Below are positions 8,610 to 17,524 of a DNA stretch of 56,221 bases, one piece after another. A program made the translations under genes and the position numbers. Every line of letters starts with the position of its first letter. Within the stretch, counting starts at the first letter, position 1. The notes below the pieces were generated by a model that saw only the letters and a list, made by a program, of their open reading frames with translations, was not told where the DNA came from and made no database searches. The DNA comes from Nitrospira sp. SG-bin1 (GTDB lineage Bacteria > Nitrospirota > Nitrospiria > Nitrospirales > Nitrospiraceae), in NCBI GenBank assembly GCA_002083365.1, contig LVWS01000001.1, forward strand, positions 52,732 through 108,952, given 5' to 3'.

Positions 8610-10226
8610 ATGAACTATCTCCGGTGGGTGGGATTCATGCGAAGTCTACTGATCGTCGGAGTGCTGGGAGCTGTGGTCGCTCCGCTGTCTTCTGAAGCCG
8701 CGCCGGCGTCGAGTCCACCGACGATCACGCTCCAGTTGGATAGCGGGACCGTGGTGACGATCAATACAACATTATCATCGACATGTGTCACAGGCTATAA
8801 CTACTGCTACACCATTCCTACCGGTCAAGTGGTCACCGGCACCAATGGCAGACAGTACAGGCTCGATCCGAACGGTACGCCGAGGGTGCGGATCGCCGAC
8901 AAGAATGGCCTGGATAAGATGTCGCCCACCGGGTTCAAATTGGTCCCAGTAGGCTCCTGGCCGAACACCGAAGTACATACTCTGACATTAACGGTAAAGC
9001 ATACATTTAACGCCACCACTGACGGCCCCACGGGTGCCACCATCAATACGGCTAATGCCGGGCTTACTACATGGGCCCTGAGGAGTGCCGGCGAGTTCAA
9101 TGCGAACAGCGGGTCCGACCCAGTCAACAATAAAGTAACCTTAACGGGGACGGGAATCTTTAGTGGCTCGACGAGCGTAAACATTTTGAGTACAAGTGGT
9201 ACCAAAAATCGCAGCCCGCTGACTTTTACAATCGCTGGCCCCGCTGCCACGGCCGACATCAACTGGGGCGGTCTCAACAACCTCGACATGGGAATGGAAG
9301 ACCCAAGCTATCCGCAATTTAACTGCAGTAGTGCCAGCGCAACGGGAGCATGCAGACCGACCGTCACGCAAAAATTGGTGGCCACGATCAGTGGCCCGGA
9401 CACACTGAAAGTACTGTCCGGGCCGCTCGATGTATTTGGCGCATCATGCAGCCTAACGTTCAGCGCAGAGGAACTCAAACAGGTCAAATTTCTAAAGTTC
9501 GCGGTTAGTGTTTTTAAAGTTCTTCTCCCCCACATCCGCAAACCAGATTTACGCGAATACATAGTCGACTTAATAAGCTATTTGGAAAGGATTATTCTTA
9601 CGACACAGACCCCCCCTTCAGATCCAAACTGTCCGGGAGCGAATGTTGTCACTTTTCATGCAGCGGTGGAGCAGGCCGCCGATGGGTTGGTTATCATATC
9701 GGACAACTCTTCCCCAGGAGTTCCCGCACCCCTTCATTATTACGCGGTGATCGACGCGCCCGGCTTGAATTGGGGTTCGGCAAGAGAGGCGGCCCAAGGT
9801 CTGAGCACAGGGGGGAATAGCTGCGACTTGGCCACCATCACGTCGGCGGCTGAACAGGCGATTGTCAATGGCCTGTTACCGGACCCAAGTGAGTTCCCAG
9901 CCGAACCTGCTCAGCAGTACTGGATTGGCGGACTCCAGACAAGTGAATCGTCAGAGCCTGGTGGTGGTTGGCAGTGGATCAACGGCGAAGGCATGTTCTG
10001 GAATAATGGTCCAGTTAATGACATGTTTGCGAACTGGGGGAATACCATTCCTCCGGGATTACAGCCAGACAACGCTTGCAGCGACTCCGGCTGCCAGAAT
10101 CACTTGTCCTTGGATCACCGCTACGGGTGGGGCTGGGACGACAATGATCAGTTCCTTAACGGAGTAATTCGTGGCTATGTGACTGAAGGTACTGCAGGTC
10201 TTTGCGTGCCGCCGGTGATTGATTAG
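8610..10226 (+). CDS. Secreted protein with C-terminal C-type-lectin-like domain
   Basis: The ATG at 8610 has a good GGGAGGT ribosome-binding site. The 538-residue protein has an N-terminal signal peptide (about 1-31), a Thr/Asn/Ser-rich beta-type region to about 240 that I do not recognise, and a helical, hydrophobic stretch near 290-330. From about 350 to 535 it reads as a C-type-lectin-like domain: YYAVIDAPGLNWGSAREAA, then YWIGG, GWQWINGEGM, FANW and a final GWGWDDND. Such domains bind sugars, ice or proteins, often with calcium. It sits upstream of tpsA in the same direction, which suggests a joint role at the cell surface. Confidence 0.72.
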   Translation: MNYLRWVGFMRSLLIVGVLGAVVAPLSSEAAPASSPPTITLQLDSGTVVTINTTLSSTCVTGYNYCYTIPTGQVVTGTNGRQYRLDPNGTPRVRIADKNGLDKMSPTGFKLVPVGSWPNTEVHTLTLTVKHTFNATTDGPTGATINTANAGLTTWALRSAGEFNANSGSDPVNNKVTLTGTGIFSGSTSVNILSTSGTKNRSPLTFTIAGPAATADINWGGLNNLDMGMEDPSYPQFNCSSASATGACRPTVTQKLVATISGPDTLKVLSGPLDVFGASCSLTFSAEELKQVKFLKFAVSVFKVLLPHIRKPDLREYIVDLISYLERIILTTQTPPSDPNCPGANVVTFHAAVEQAADGLVIISDNSSPGVPAPLHYYAVIDAPGLNWGSAREAAQGLSTGGNSCDLATITSAAEQAIVNGLLPDPSEFPAEPAQQYWIGGLQTSESSEPGGGWQWINGEGMFWNNGPVNDMFANWGNTIPPGLQPDNACSDSGCQNHLSLDHRYGWGWDDNDQFLNGVIRGYVTEGTAGLCVPPVID

Positions 10227-10380
10227 AGGGCTCCGGTTCCATCGTAGGGCCGTGGCACAGTCGCAACGAGAGTCGGCATGCAAGGCGCGGGCTCTATCGG
10301 ATACGAACACGCTTCGGTTTTTTCACAGCGAAGTGGGGAGCAGCGATCGCTGCTCCCTTTGCCACGAACGGGAGGAGAAT

Positions 10381-13251
10381 ATGGATGCACGCAAGACGCC
10401 GTTGCAAATTCCTACGTCCAGGAAGCAGGCTGTTCTGTGGGCGTGCCTCCTCATCATGGAACTGATTTCGTTGTCACCATCAGTCGGTGACGCACAGGTG
10501 ACCACGAACATTACCTCCTCCGGTCTAAATACCCAGGTTAATCACGCTGGCAATTCGTTCAATATCACTGGGGGCACCAGACCAGACAACGGCCCCAACC
10601 TCTTCCACAGTTTTGGCAACTTCAGTGTGGGCGGAGGGGATATCGGCAACTTTTCCAACAATACGGGTCTTCCAACGTCGAACATCCTCGGTCGTGTCAC
10701 GGGCGGCACCATCTCAAACATCGATGGCACGATTCAAACCACCGGGTTCGGCAGCGCCAATTTATTTTTGATGAATCCATCGGGCATCGTCTTGGGCCCG
10801 GGGGCGTCGCTCAACGTCGGTGGATCGGTCAGTTTTACGACAGCGCAGTACATACGATTACTCGACGGTCTTTTTAATGGCGCATATTTTTATGCCAACC
10901 CCACCAATGACGGCTTGGCGAACAGCATCCTGACCATCAACTCGTCCGCCTTTGAATTTCTCTCCGCCTCCCCTGCTGGATATGGATTTCTCACGGCGCC
11001 CGATCCGAATGCCACGATCACAGTCCAGGGCAGTGCACTCTCCGTTCCCTCAGGGCAAACGATCTCATTAGTCGGCGGAAAGGTTGTGATCGAAGGCGGG
11101 GCCAACCTGACTGTGCCAGGCGGCAACATCAAGCTGGCGACGGCCGCGTCGCCAGGCGAATTCGATGCCACGACGCTCGGTTCGCTTCCCAATACGGATG
11201 GGACTTCGTTTACCTCATACGGTTCGGTGGCCCTTGCGTCGGGGTCCAGTATCGACGTGCATGGGGCAAGCACGGTTTTCATCAAAGGCGGGCAACTTGT
11301 ACTCTCCATCAACGATGCCACGCTCTCCACGTCAGAAAATCCAGCCCCCGGGAATACGATAGAACTCCGTGGCGGCAGTTCCCTCAGCACGTCGAATTCG
11401 GGATCAGATCCTGGCGCCGACTTACAGCTCATCGCCTCACATGTTCGTCTGGCGGATGGATCGTTTCTGATCACGGAAACGTCCGGGCCGGGCCGCGGGG
11501 GGAACATTCATCTGACAGCCGATAATCTGACGCTCGAGAACTCGTCGGTTATTGCGACGAGGAATGCTGAACTTGGCCAGGTGGGAGGGGATCTCTTCTT
11601 GAATGTGAAGACGTTGCAACTCCTGGGTGGTGACTCCGGCGGATCGCGAATCGCCAGCATCAATAACACGGGAACCGATTTGGACGGTGATGGACTCGTG
11701 GATGTCACCGGAGTGGGCGGGAATGTGACCATTCAGGGAACAACCCAAGGAGCGAACAGCGCGGCCGACTCCGTGGTGCTTTCAGGGGGCAGTCGCATCA
11801 CCAGCGACGCGTCGTCAACAGGTGGGAACGGTGGAGGGATTTCCATCAGAGCCGCCTCCCTGGACTTGAATGGGGCTTCGAGCATCAGTTCGTCCACCGG
11901 TGGGACCGGTCAGGGCGGAAACATTGTAGTGAGCGTCCGGCAACTACGCGTGGTCGATGGTGCAACTATTTCGAGTATCACCAGCAGTGAAGATCTGATC
12001 CCTGCAGCTGGTGGAATGGTGACGGTGCAAGGACTGGCCGGACCGGGAAGCCTGGCCGGTTCTGTGCAGCTCTCCGGCCCCGATACACGTATCATTACGG
12101 ATTCCTCCGCTGGCGTGCCAGGCGATATCACCGTGAATGCCGGCACGGTGACCATCACGAATGGAGCCGCGATCGCGGCAGGCAGTTCCTCATCAGCGGG
12201 GCCGGCGGGAAAGGTGACCGTCACAGCCGACTCCGTCGTGATTTCTGCGGAGGGGCAGATATTCAGTCGATCTTTCGCCGAGAATTCCGCGCAGGTGACC
12301 ATCACAACTGATGAGTTGACCATGGACAAGGGTTCCATCGATACCGGCACGTCCAGCGAAAGCGGTGGGAGAGGGGGAGACGTGGTGATACAGGGCGGGA
12401 AGGTGAATCTGACGAACAGCGCTGGAATTCGTAGCCAAAGTGGAAGCGAGGAGGCGCGCTTCAGTACGGGACGGGCAGGCGACATTACAATCACGGCCGA
12501 GAGTCTGACGCTGGCAAACCGTTCTGAAATCTCGAGCAGCAGCAAGGGGACCGAGGTTGGTGCCGCCGGCGATGCGGGTAACATTACCATTCAGAGTGGC
12601 TCGAAGGTGGTCTTGAACAATAGCTCAATCACGACCGAAGCGATTGCAGCCAGCGGCGGTCAAGTCACCATCAACGCGCCGGATATGATCCGGTTGATCG
12701 ACAGCCACGTGAGTACCTCCGTCGCCGGTGCTGAAGGAGACAGTAACGGCGGCAATATCTCGATCGATCCTGATTTCGTGGTCCTGAAAGGCAGCCAGAT
12801 TTTGGCCCAAGCGTTTGCGGGCGACGGAGGCGCGATCAACGTGACAGCCGGCCTCTTTCTTGCCGATCCGGCCAGCCTCGTGGATGCCTCGTCCACGCTT
12901 GGAGTCAGCGGCACGGTGCAGATCAACGCCCCGATCAACAACCTCTCCAGCGTGGTCGCGCGGCTCCCGGAATCATTACTGGCGGTTCAAGCCCTATTGC
13001 GCGCCGCCTGCGCGGCCAGGCTGGCGCAGGGAGAGACCAGCAGCTTCGTCGAGCGAGGGCGTGACGGCATCCCTGCCGGACCCGACGGCTTGCTTGCCGG
13101 TCCGTATTTGCCCATCACTTCCGCCACCGTTCGGCAACGACAGGCCAAGGGCTCGACCGGCCTCTCGGGGATCCAGTTGCGCCGAATGCCGGAGCACAAG
13201 CAACCCTCGTCGATCATCCGTTTCTCGGACCACGGTGCCTGTGCTTCATGA
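10381..13251 (+). CDS. TpsA: filamentous-haemagglutinin-type two-partner secretion exoprotein
   Basis: The start is the ATG at 10381, preceded by GGAGGAG; an upstream in-frame start at 10219 would overlap the lectin gene. The 956-residue protein has a signal peptide (about 15-38) and a TPS domain with the diagnostic NPSG at residues 132-135 in the LFLMNPSGIVLGPGASLNVGG region. Then come hundreds of residues of Gly/Ser/Thr/Val-rich repeats such as GNITI and GGDVVIQGG, expected to fold as a right-handed beta-helix. The C terminus has the SSFVERGRDGIPAGPD segment found in cyanobacterial-type haemagglutinins. It would be exported by TpsB, whose gene overlaps it by 4 bp. No toxin domain is visible, so adhesion or surface attachment is the likely role. 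Confidence 0.92.
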   Translation: MDARKTPLQIPTSRKQAVLWACLLIMELISLSPSVGDAQVTTNITSSGLNTQVNHAGNSFNITGGTRPDNGPNLFHSFGNFSVGGGDIGNFSNNTGLPTSNILGRVTGGTISNIDGTIQTTGFGSANLFLMNPSGIVLGPGASLNVGGSVSFTTAQYIRLLDGLFNGAYFYANPTNDGLANSILTINSSAFEFLSASPAGYGFLTAPDPNATITVQGSALSVPSGQTISLVGGKVVIEGGANLTVPGGNIKLATAASPGEFDATTLGSLPNTDGTSFTSYGSVALASGSSIDVHGASTVFIKGGQLVLSINDATLSTSENPAPGNTIELRGGSSLSTSNSGSDPGADLQLIASHVRLADGSFLITETSGPGRGGNIHLTADNLTLENSSVIATRNAELGQVGGDLFLNVKTLQLLGGDSGGSRIASINNTGTDLDGDGLVDVTGVGGNVTIQGTTQGANSAADSVVLSGGSRITSDASSTGGNGGGISIRAASLDLNGASSISSSTGGTGQGGNIVVSVRQLRVVDGATISSITSSEDLIPAAGGMVTVQGLAGPGSLAGSVQLSGPDTRIITDSSAGVPGDITVNAGTVTITNGAAIAAGSSSSAGPAGKVTVTADSVVISAEGQIFSRSFAENSAQVTITTDELTMDKGSIDTGTSSESGGRGGDVVIQGGKVNLTNSAGIRSQSGSEEARFSTGRAGDITITAESLTLANRSEISSSSKGTEVGAAGDAGNITIQSGSKVVLNNSSITTEAIAASGGQVTINAPDMIRLIDSHVSTSVAGAEGDSNGGNISIDPDFVVLKGSQILAQAFAGDGGAINVTAGLFLADPASLVDASSTLGVSGTVQINAPINNLSSVVARLPESLLAVQALLRAACAARLAQGETSSFVERGRDGIPAGPDGLLAGPYLPITSATVRQRQAKGSTGLSGIQLRRMPEHKQPSSIIRFSDHGACAS

Positions 13252-15047
13252 GGACGCTCCATCGAGCGGTGCAGCAAGGCTCCGCGCGTGCGACTCATAG
13301 GCGGTTGTCTTGGGGCATGGGGATCGTCATGGTGGCTTGCTTCGCGGCTCAATCCGTGTCCGCGCAAGTGTTCCTGCCTCCGATTTCCGATCCGGGGGGG
13401 CGATCCCGGGATATCCCCTCGCTGAAAGACGAGCCGGTCGCCCCGAAGCCTCTTCCGATCGAGCCGGCCGTGCCCGTACCCCTCACCGAAGGGCAAGAGG
13501 CTCTTCCCCCCGTCAAAGTCTTCGTGCGGGAATTCCAATTCGACGGCCATACGGTCGTCACGTCGCAAGAATTGCACACCATCGCCGCGCCGTACTTAAA
13601 CCGCGAGGTCACGACCGAGGACCTGGAAAGCCTACGGACCGCGGTGACGCTGCTCTACGTCCAGCGGGGCTACGTCACGTCCGGCGCAGTCATTCCCGAT
13701 CAAGCGGTGACGAACGGCATCATCCGAATCCACATCATCGAAGGCCGGTTGGCGGAGATCAGCGTTGAAGGCGCCCGGTGGTTGTGGCCTGGTTATTACC
13801 GGCGCCGGATCGCCCTCGGCGCTGGACCGCCGATCAATATTTACACGCTGCAAGAGCGGTTGCAGCTCCTCCAGCAAGATCCACATGTCCAACGCCTCAA
13901 TGCCGAGCTTCGCCGGGGCGTGAAGCCGGGGCAGAGCGAGTTGCATGTGAAAGTCTCGGAGCCTCGACCGTTCAGAGCCTGGCTGGATTTCAACAACCAC
14001 CAATCGCCGGCTGTGCGCGCTGAACGCGGCCTGGCGACGATCGTTCACGAAAGCTTAACGGGCAACGGAGACCGTTTCCAATTTACCTACGGACAATCGC
14101 TTCCCATCAACGGCACGACCGGCGTGTTGCCGCTGATCAACGTCTCGTATATGCTGCCGATCACTCCCTACGATACTACCCTGGCCGTCTCCTACCGCCG
14201 TTCCGACTTCGAGGTGGTCACCGAACCCTTTCGAACGCTGGACATCGAAGGACATACCGAGATCTTCAGTGTCACGCTGCAACAGCCTGTGTATCGCACG
14301 CTTAGTCATTTGGTGAATGTCGGCGTGCAAGGCGAATATCTGTACAACAAGAATTTACTATTGGGCCAGCCCTTCGACTTCTTCGCCGGATATCAGAACG
14401 GCGTCGCGAACGTGGCCGCCTTGCGGTTTCTTCAAGATTGGACCTATCGGACACAGGATTTCCTGTTCGGTGCGCGTTCCCGTTTTTCCGTCGGGTTGGA
14501 CGTGCTGGATGCGACGACCAATTCCGGCCCGGTGGCCGATGGCCGGTATTTCTCTTGGGTTGGGCAACTTCAAGGATTGCGCCGATTTGAGCAGTATGCA
14601 GGCACTCAGTTGCTGGGTCGAATCGACTTGCAGCTGACGAACGATCGCTTGTTTCCTCTCGAACAGGTGCCTGTCGGCGGGCGATATAGCGTGCGCGGCT
14701 ACCGAGAGATCACCCTGCTGCGGGACAACGCGTTTCTCCTCTCGATTGAGCCGCGTTTTCCCGTTTCCCGGTGGCTGTTCGGAGCGAGGGAGGATTTGAT
14801 CCAAGTGGCCCCGTTTTTCGACTATGCGAGAGCCTGGGCCGCCAAGAGCTCGACAGAATCTCCAAAGAGCCTCATGAGCGTGGGGGTGGGCCTGCGGACC
14901 GCCTTCCTCCCCAAGAATCAAGGCTACTTTGAAATCTATTGGGGCTATCGGTTGCGAGGTTCGGGAGCCAATGATCCGCCGTATAGCACGACCGGCAACT
15001 TGCAAGACCATGGGATCCATCTGCAGCTGGTCCTGCAGCCCTTTTGA
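13248..15047 (+). CDS. TpsB: ShlB/FhaC-family outer-membrane transporter
   Basis: This 599-residue protein is the outer-membrane pore of a two-partner secretion system. The start overlaps the tpsA stop (ATGA). A signal peptide (about 18-40, ending VSAQ) and a proline-rich linker are followed by a POTRA domain (about 90-165) and a second POTRA-like region to about 245. The rest is a 16-strand-type barrel. The L6-loop signature VRGY is present near residue 484 and the chain ends in Phe, as is usual for barrels recognised by BamA. It would secrete the TpsA protein encoded just upstream. It is followed after 13 bp by the CHAT gene. Confidence 0.93.
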   Translation: MRTLHRAVQQGSARATHRRLSWGMGIVMVACFAAQSVSAQVFLPPISDPGGRSRDIPSLKDEPVAPKPLPIEPAVPVPLTEGQEALPPVKVFVREFQFDGHTVVTSQELHTIAAPYLNREVTTEDLESLRTAVTLLYVQRGYVTSGAVIPDQAVTNGIIRIHIIEGRLAEISVEGARWLWPGYYRRRIALGAGPPINIYTLQERLQLLQQDPHVQRLNAELRRGVKPGQSELHVKVSEPRPFRAWLDFNNHQSPAVRAERGLATIVHESLTGNGDRFQFTYGQSLPINGTTGVLPLINVSYMLPITPYDTTLAVSYRRSDFEVVTEPFRTLDIEGHTEIFSVTLQQPVYRTLSHLVNVGVQGEYLYNKNLLLGQPFDFFAGYQNGVANVAALRFLQDWTYRTQDFLFGARSRFSVGLDVLDATTNSGPVADGRYFSWVGQLQGLRRFEQYAGTQLLGRIDLQLTNDRLFPLEQVPVGGRYSVRGYREITLLRDNAFLLSIEPRFPVSRWLFGAREDLIQVAPFFDYARAWAAKSSTESPKSLMSVGVGLRTAFLPKNQGYFEIYWGYRLRGSGANDPPYSTTGNLQDHGIHLQLVLQPF

Positions 15048-15060
15048 ATGTGAGGAGACG

Positions 15061-17451
15061 ATGGCCATGAATAAGCACCAATCACTTCCGCACAGCTCCA
15101 CCGTCGCGTCCTCGTGCCCCCTTGTCCATCCCGGAAGACATGCCGCGGTCATAAAAATCGGTGTCACCCTTGCGGCATGGTGTTTCTCGTTGCTGATCTC
15201 TTCTTCGGCGCCGGCTCATCAGGCGGACACCGAGCCCGCTTTTCCCCATGGGTCCCTGCTGCACGAAGGGTACGACGCCTTCACACGCGGCGCCTTCGAG
15301 CAGGCGGCCGAGATCTGGCAACAAGCGGTCCGGTCCTATCACGAGACCGGGCGCGTTGTGGAAGAAAGCGATGCCCGTATGGCGCTCGCGCGAGCCTATT
15401 TGTCGCTGGGTTTCCATAACCGTGCCGCCCAGACTCTTGATGTGGCCGTCGTGCTTACGCAGGGGCGTGACCATTCCCGCCAGGCGACGGCGATGGAACT
15501 GCTTGGTCAGGCCTATCTGGCCGGAGGACGTTCCGATGCCGCGTTGGAAACGCTTCAGCATGCCAAACAGCTGGCGAGTGATGCGGACGATCAGATTCGT
15601 GTCGCCTCGATCGTCCATTCGATCGGTACCGTCCAGAGCGCGCTCCAGCAGGACCAAGAGGCGCTGGCTTCTTACTCGGAAGCGCGGCTCCTCGCGATCT
15701 CGGCGCATGCCGAGACACTGGCGGCGACGGCGACGATCAACGGCGGCAAAACGGCGGCCCGGATGGGGGAGTGGGCATCGGCGCGGAAACTGTTCGATGA
15801 GGCGCTGACACTGGCGCATCGCCTGCCTGATTCGCACGACAAAGTCTACAATCTGATTGCCATCGGCCTGGGCTTCGAAAGCCTCCACGCCACATCCCCG
15901 GATACAGGCGGCTCGCATCTGCAATCCGCCGCGACCCTCGAAAAAGCCGGCGAGGTCGCCAAGGCTCTCGGTGACGGGCGCGCCGCCTCGTATGCCTTCG
16001 GGCATCGGGGCCATCTGTATGAGCTGGACCGGCGCCATGATGAAGCACTGCTGCTGACGCGACTTGCCATCGGCTATGCCCAGCAGGTGCATGCTCCGGA
16101 ATCCCTGTACCAGTGGGAATGGCAATTGGGTCGTGTCCTGAAGGCTCAGGACCGGATCGATCAAGCGATCGTGTCCTATCAACGCGCCGCCGACCTCGTG
16201 CAAACATTGCGTCCGGAGATGGCAACCGGCACTGCGCCGGCGGCCGCGTCATTCAGGGACGCCGGCGGTCGGCTGTATTTCGAGCTGGCGGACCTGCTGC
16301 TCCGACGCTCAAGTTCGGCCGCGACAGGGGCGGAAGCCCAGCCCTATCTGATCAAGGCGCGCGAGGCCATCGAGTTGTTCAAAACGGCCGAGCTGCGCGA
16401 CTACTTTGCCGACGAGTGCGTCGATGCATTCCAAACCCGCCAGACGAGGCTGGAGGATGTCTCGCGCCAGGCGGCGATCGTCTATCCCATCATCTTGCCG
16501 GATCGAACGGAGCTGCTGGTCAGCCTGCCGGACGGGATGCACCGTGTCACCGTGGCCGTCGCCCAAGAGGAACTCAAGCAGGAAGCCCTGGCCTTCCGGA
16601 GATTGCTGCAAAAGGAAACGACCCGCGAATATCTTCGCAAAGGCCAGCGTCTCTACGATCTCTTACTGCGTCCCCTCGAACCGGAGTTCGCGAAGTTCGA
16701 CATCGACACGCTGGTGATCGTGCCGGACGGTCCGCTCCGCATGATTCCATTCTCGGCCCTGCACGATGGCAAGCAGTTCCTCGTCACCAAATATGCGCTG
16801 GCGACGACTCCCGGACTGAATCTTACCGATCCCAAGCCGCTCGGTCGCGAACGGATCCAACTACTCTCCGCCGGACTTACGGAAGGCGTTCAAGGGTTCC
16901 CGCCGCTCCCGAACGCGGCGGGAGAGTTGGAAGCGATCGGCGGGCTTTACAAAACGCATCGACTCTTGAACCAAGACTTTCGTGTCCCTCAGCTCGAACG
17001 AGAGATGAAGGAGAATCCGTTCACGATCGTGCATATTGCGTCCCACGGAAAATTCGAGCGCGACGCGAAGAAGAGCTTTTTGCTGACGTTCGACGAAAAA
17101 CTCACGATGGACCGACTGAGCCAGGTCGTGGGATTTTTTAGGTTTCGAGACCAACCGCTCGAGCTGCTCAGTCTGAGCGCCTGCCAGACCGCTGCCGGCG
17201 ACGACCGAGCGGCGCTCGGTTTGGCGGGAATCGCGATCAAAGCGGGCGCCCGGAGCGCACTCGCCACGCTCTGGTTCGTGAGCGACGAAGCCTCATCGAC
17301 GTTAGTCGTCGAGTTTTACCGCCAATTGAAGAATCCCGCCCTGTCCAAGGCGCAGGCCCTTCGCCAAGCCCAGCTGAAATTGATGGAGAATCCAGATTTC
17401 CAACATCCGATTTATTGGGCCCCGTTTCTTCTGCTGAACAACTGGCTGTAA
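15061..17451 (+). CDS. Exported TPR protein with C-terminal CHAT peptidase domain
   Basis: The ATG at 15061 follows GAGGAG and starts 13 bp after tpsB; a longer frame from 14929 would overlap tpsB. The 796-residue protein has an N-terminal hydrophobic segment (about 33-52) that looks like a signal peptide, then TPR-like helical repeats (about 65-400). The C-terminal CHAT (caspase-HetF-associated) domain (about 500-796) has the predicted catalytic pair His662 in IASHG and Cys708 in SACQT. CHAT domains are cysteine peptidases of the caspase clan. Its place behind tpsA-tpsB suggests it may process or control the secreted protein, which is inference. Confidence 0.9.
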   Translation: MAMNKHQSLPHSSTVASSCPLVHPGRHAAVIKIGVTLAAWCFSLLISSSAPAHQADTEPAFPHGSLLHEGYDAFTRGAFEQAAEIWQQAVRSYHETGRVVEESDARMALARAYLSLGFHNRAAQTLDVAVVLTQGRDHSRQATAMELLGQAYLAGGRSDAALETLQHAKQLASDADDQIRVASIVHSIGTVQSALQQDQEALASYSEARLLAISAHAETLAATATINGGKTAARMGEWASARKLFDEALTLAHRLPDSHDKVYNLIAIGLGFESLHATSPDTGGSHLQSAATLEKAGEVAKALGDGRAASYAFGHRGHLYELDRRHDEALLLTRLAIGYAQQVHAPESLYQWEWQLGRVLKAQDRIDQAIVSYQRAADLVQTLRPEMATGTAPAAASFRDAGGRLYFELADLLLRRSSSAATGAEAQPYLIKAREAIELFKTAELRDYFADECVDAFQTRQTRLEDVSRQAAIVYPIILPDRTELLVSLPDGMHRVTVAVAQEELKQEALAFRRLLQKETTREYLRKGQRLYDLLLRPLEPEFAKFDIDTLVIVPDGPLRMIPFSALHDGKQFLVTKYALATTPGLNLTDPKPLGRERIQLLSAGLTEGVQGFPPLPNAAGELEAIGGLYKTHRLLNQDFRVPQLEREMKENPFTIVHIASHGKFERDAKKSFLLTFDEKLTMDRLSQVVGFFRFRDQPLELLSLSACQTAAGDDRAALGLAGIAIKAGARSALATLWFVSDEASSTLVVEFYRQLKNPALSKAQALRQAQLKLMENPDFQHPIYWAPFLLLNNWL

Positions 17452-17524
17452 ATGGGATACAGTACGGGCGCCTAATTACTTTTGATGAACAGGCTTGCCG
17501 GATTCGTACTCGTGTATCGCCTCC

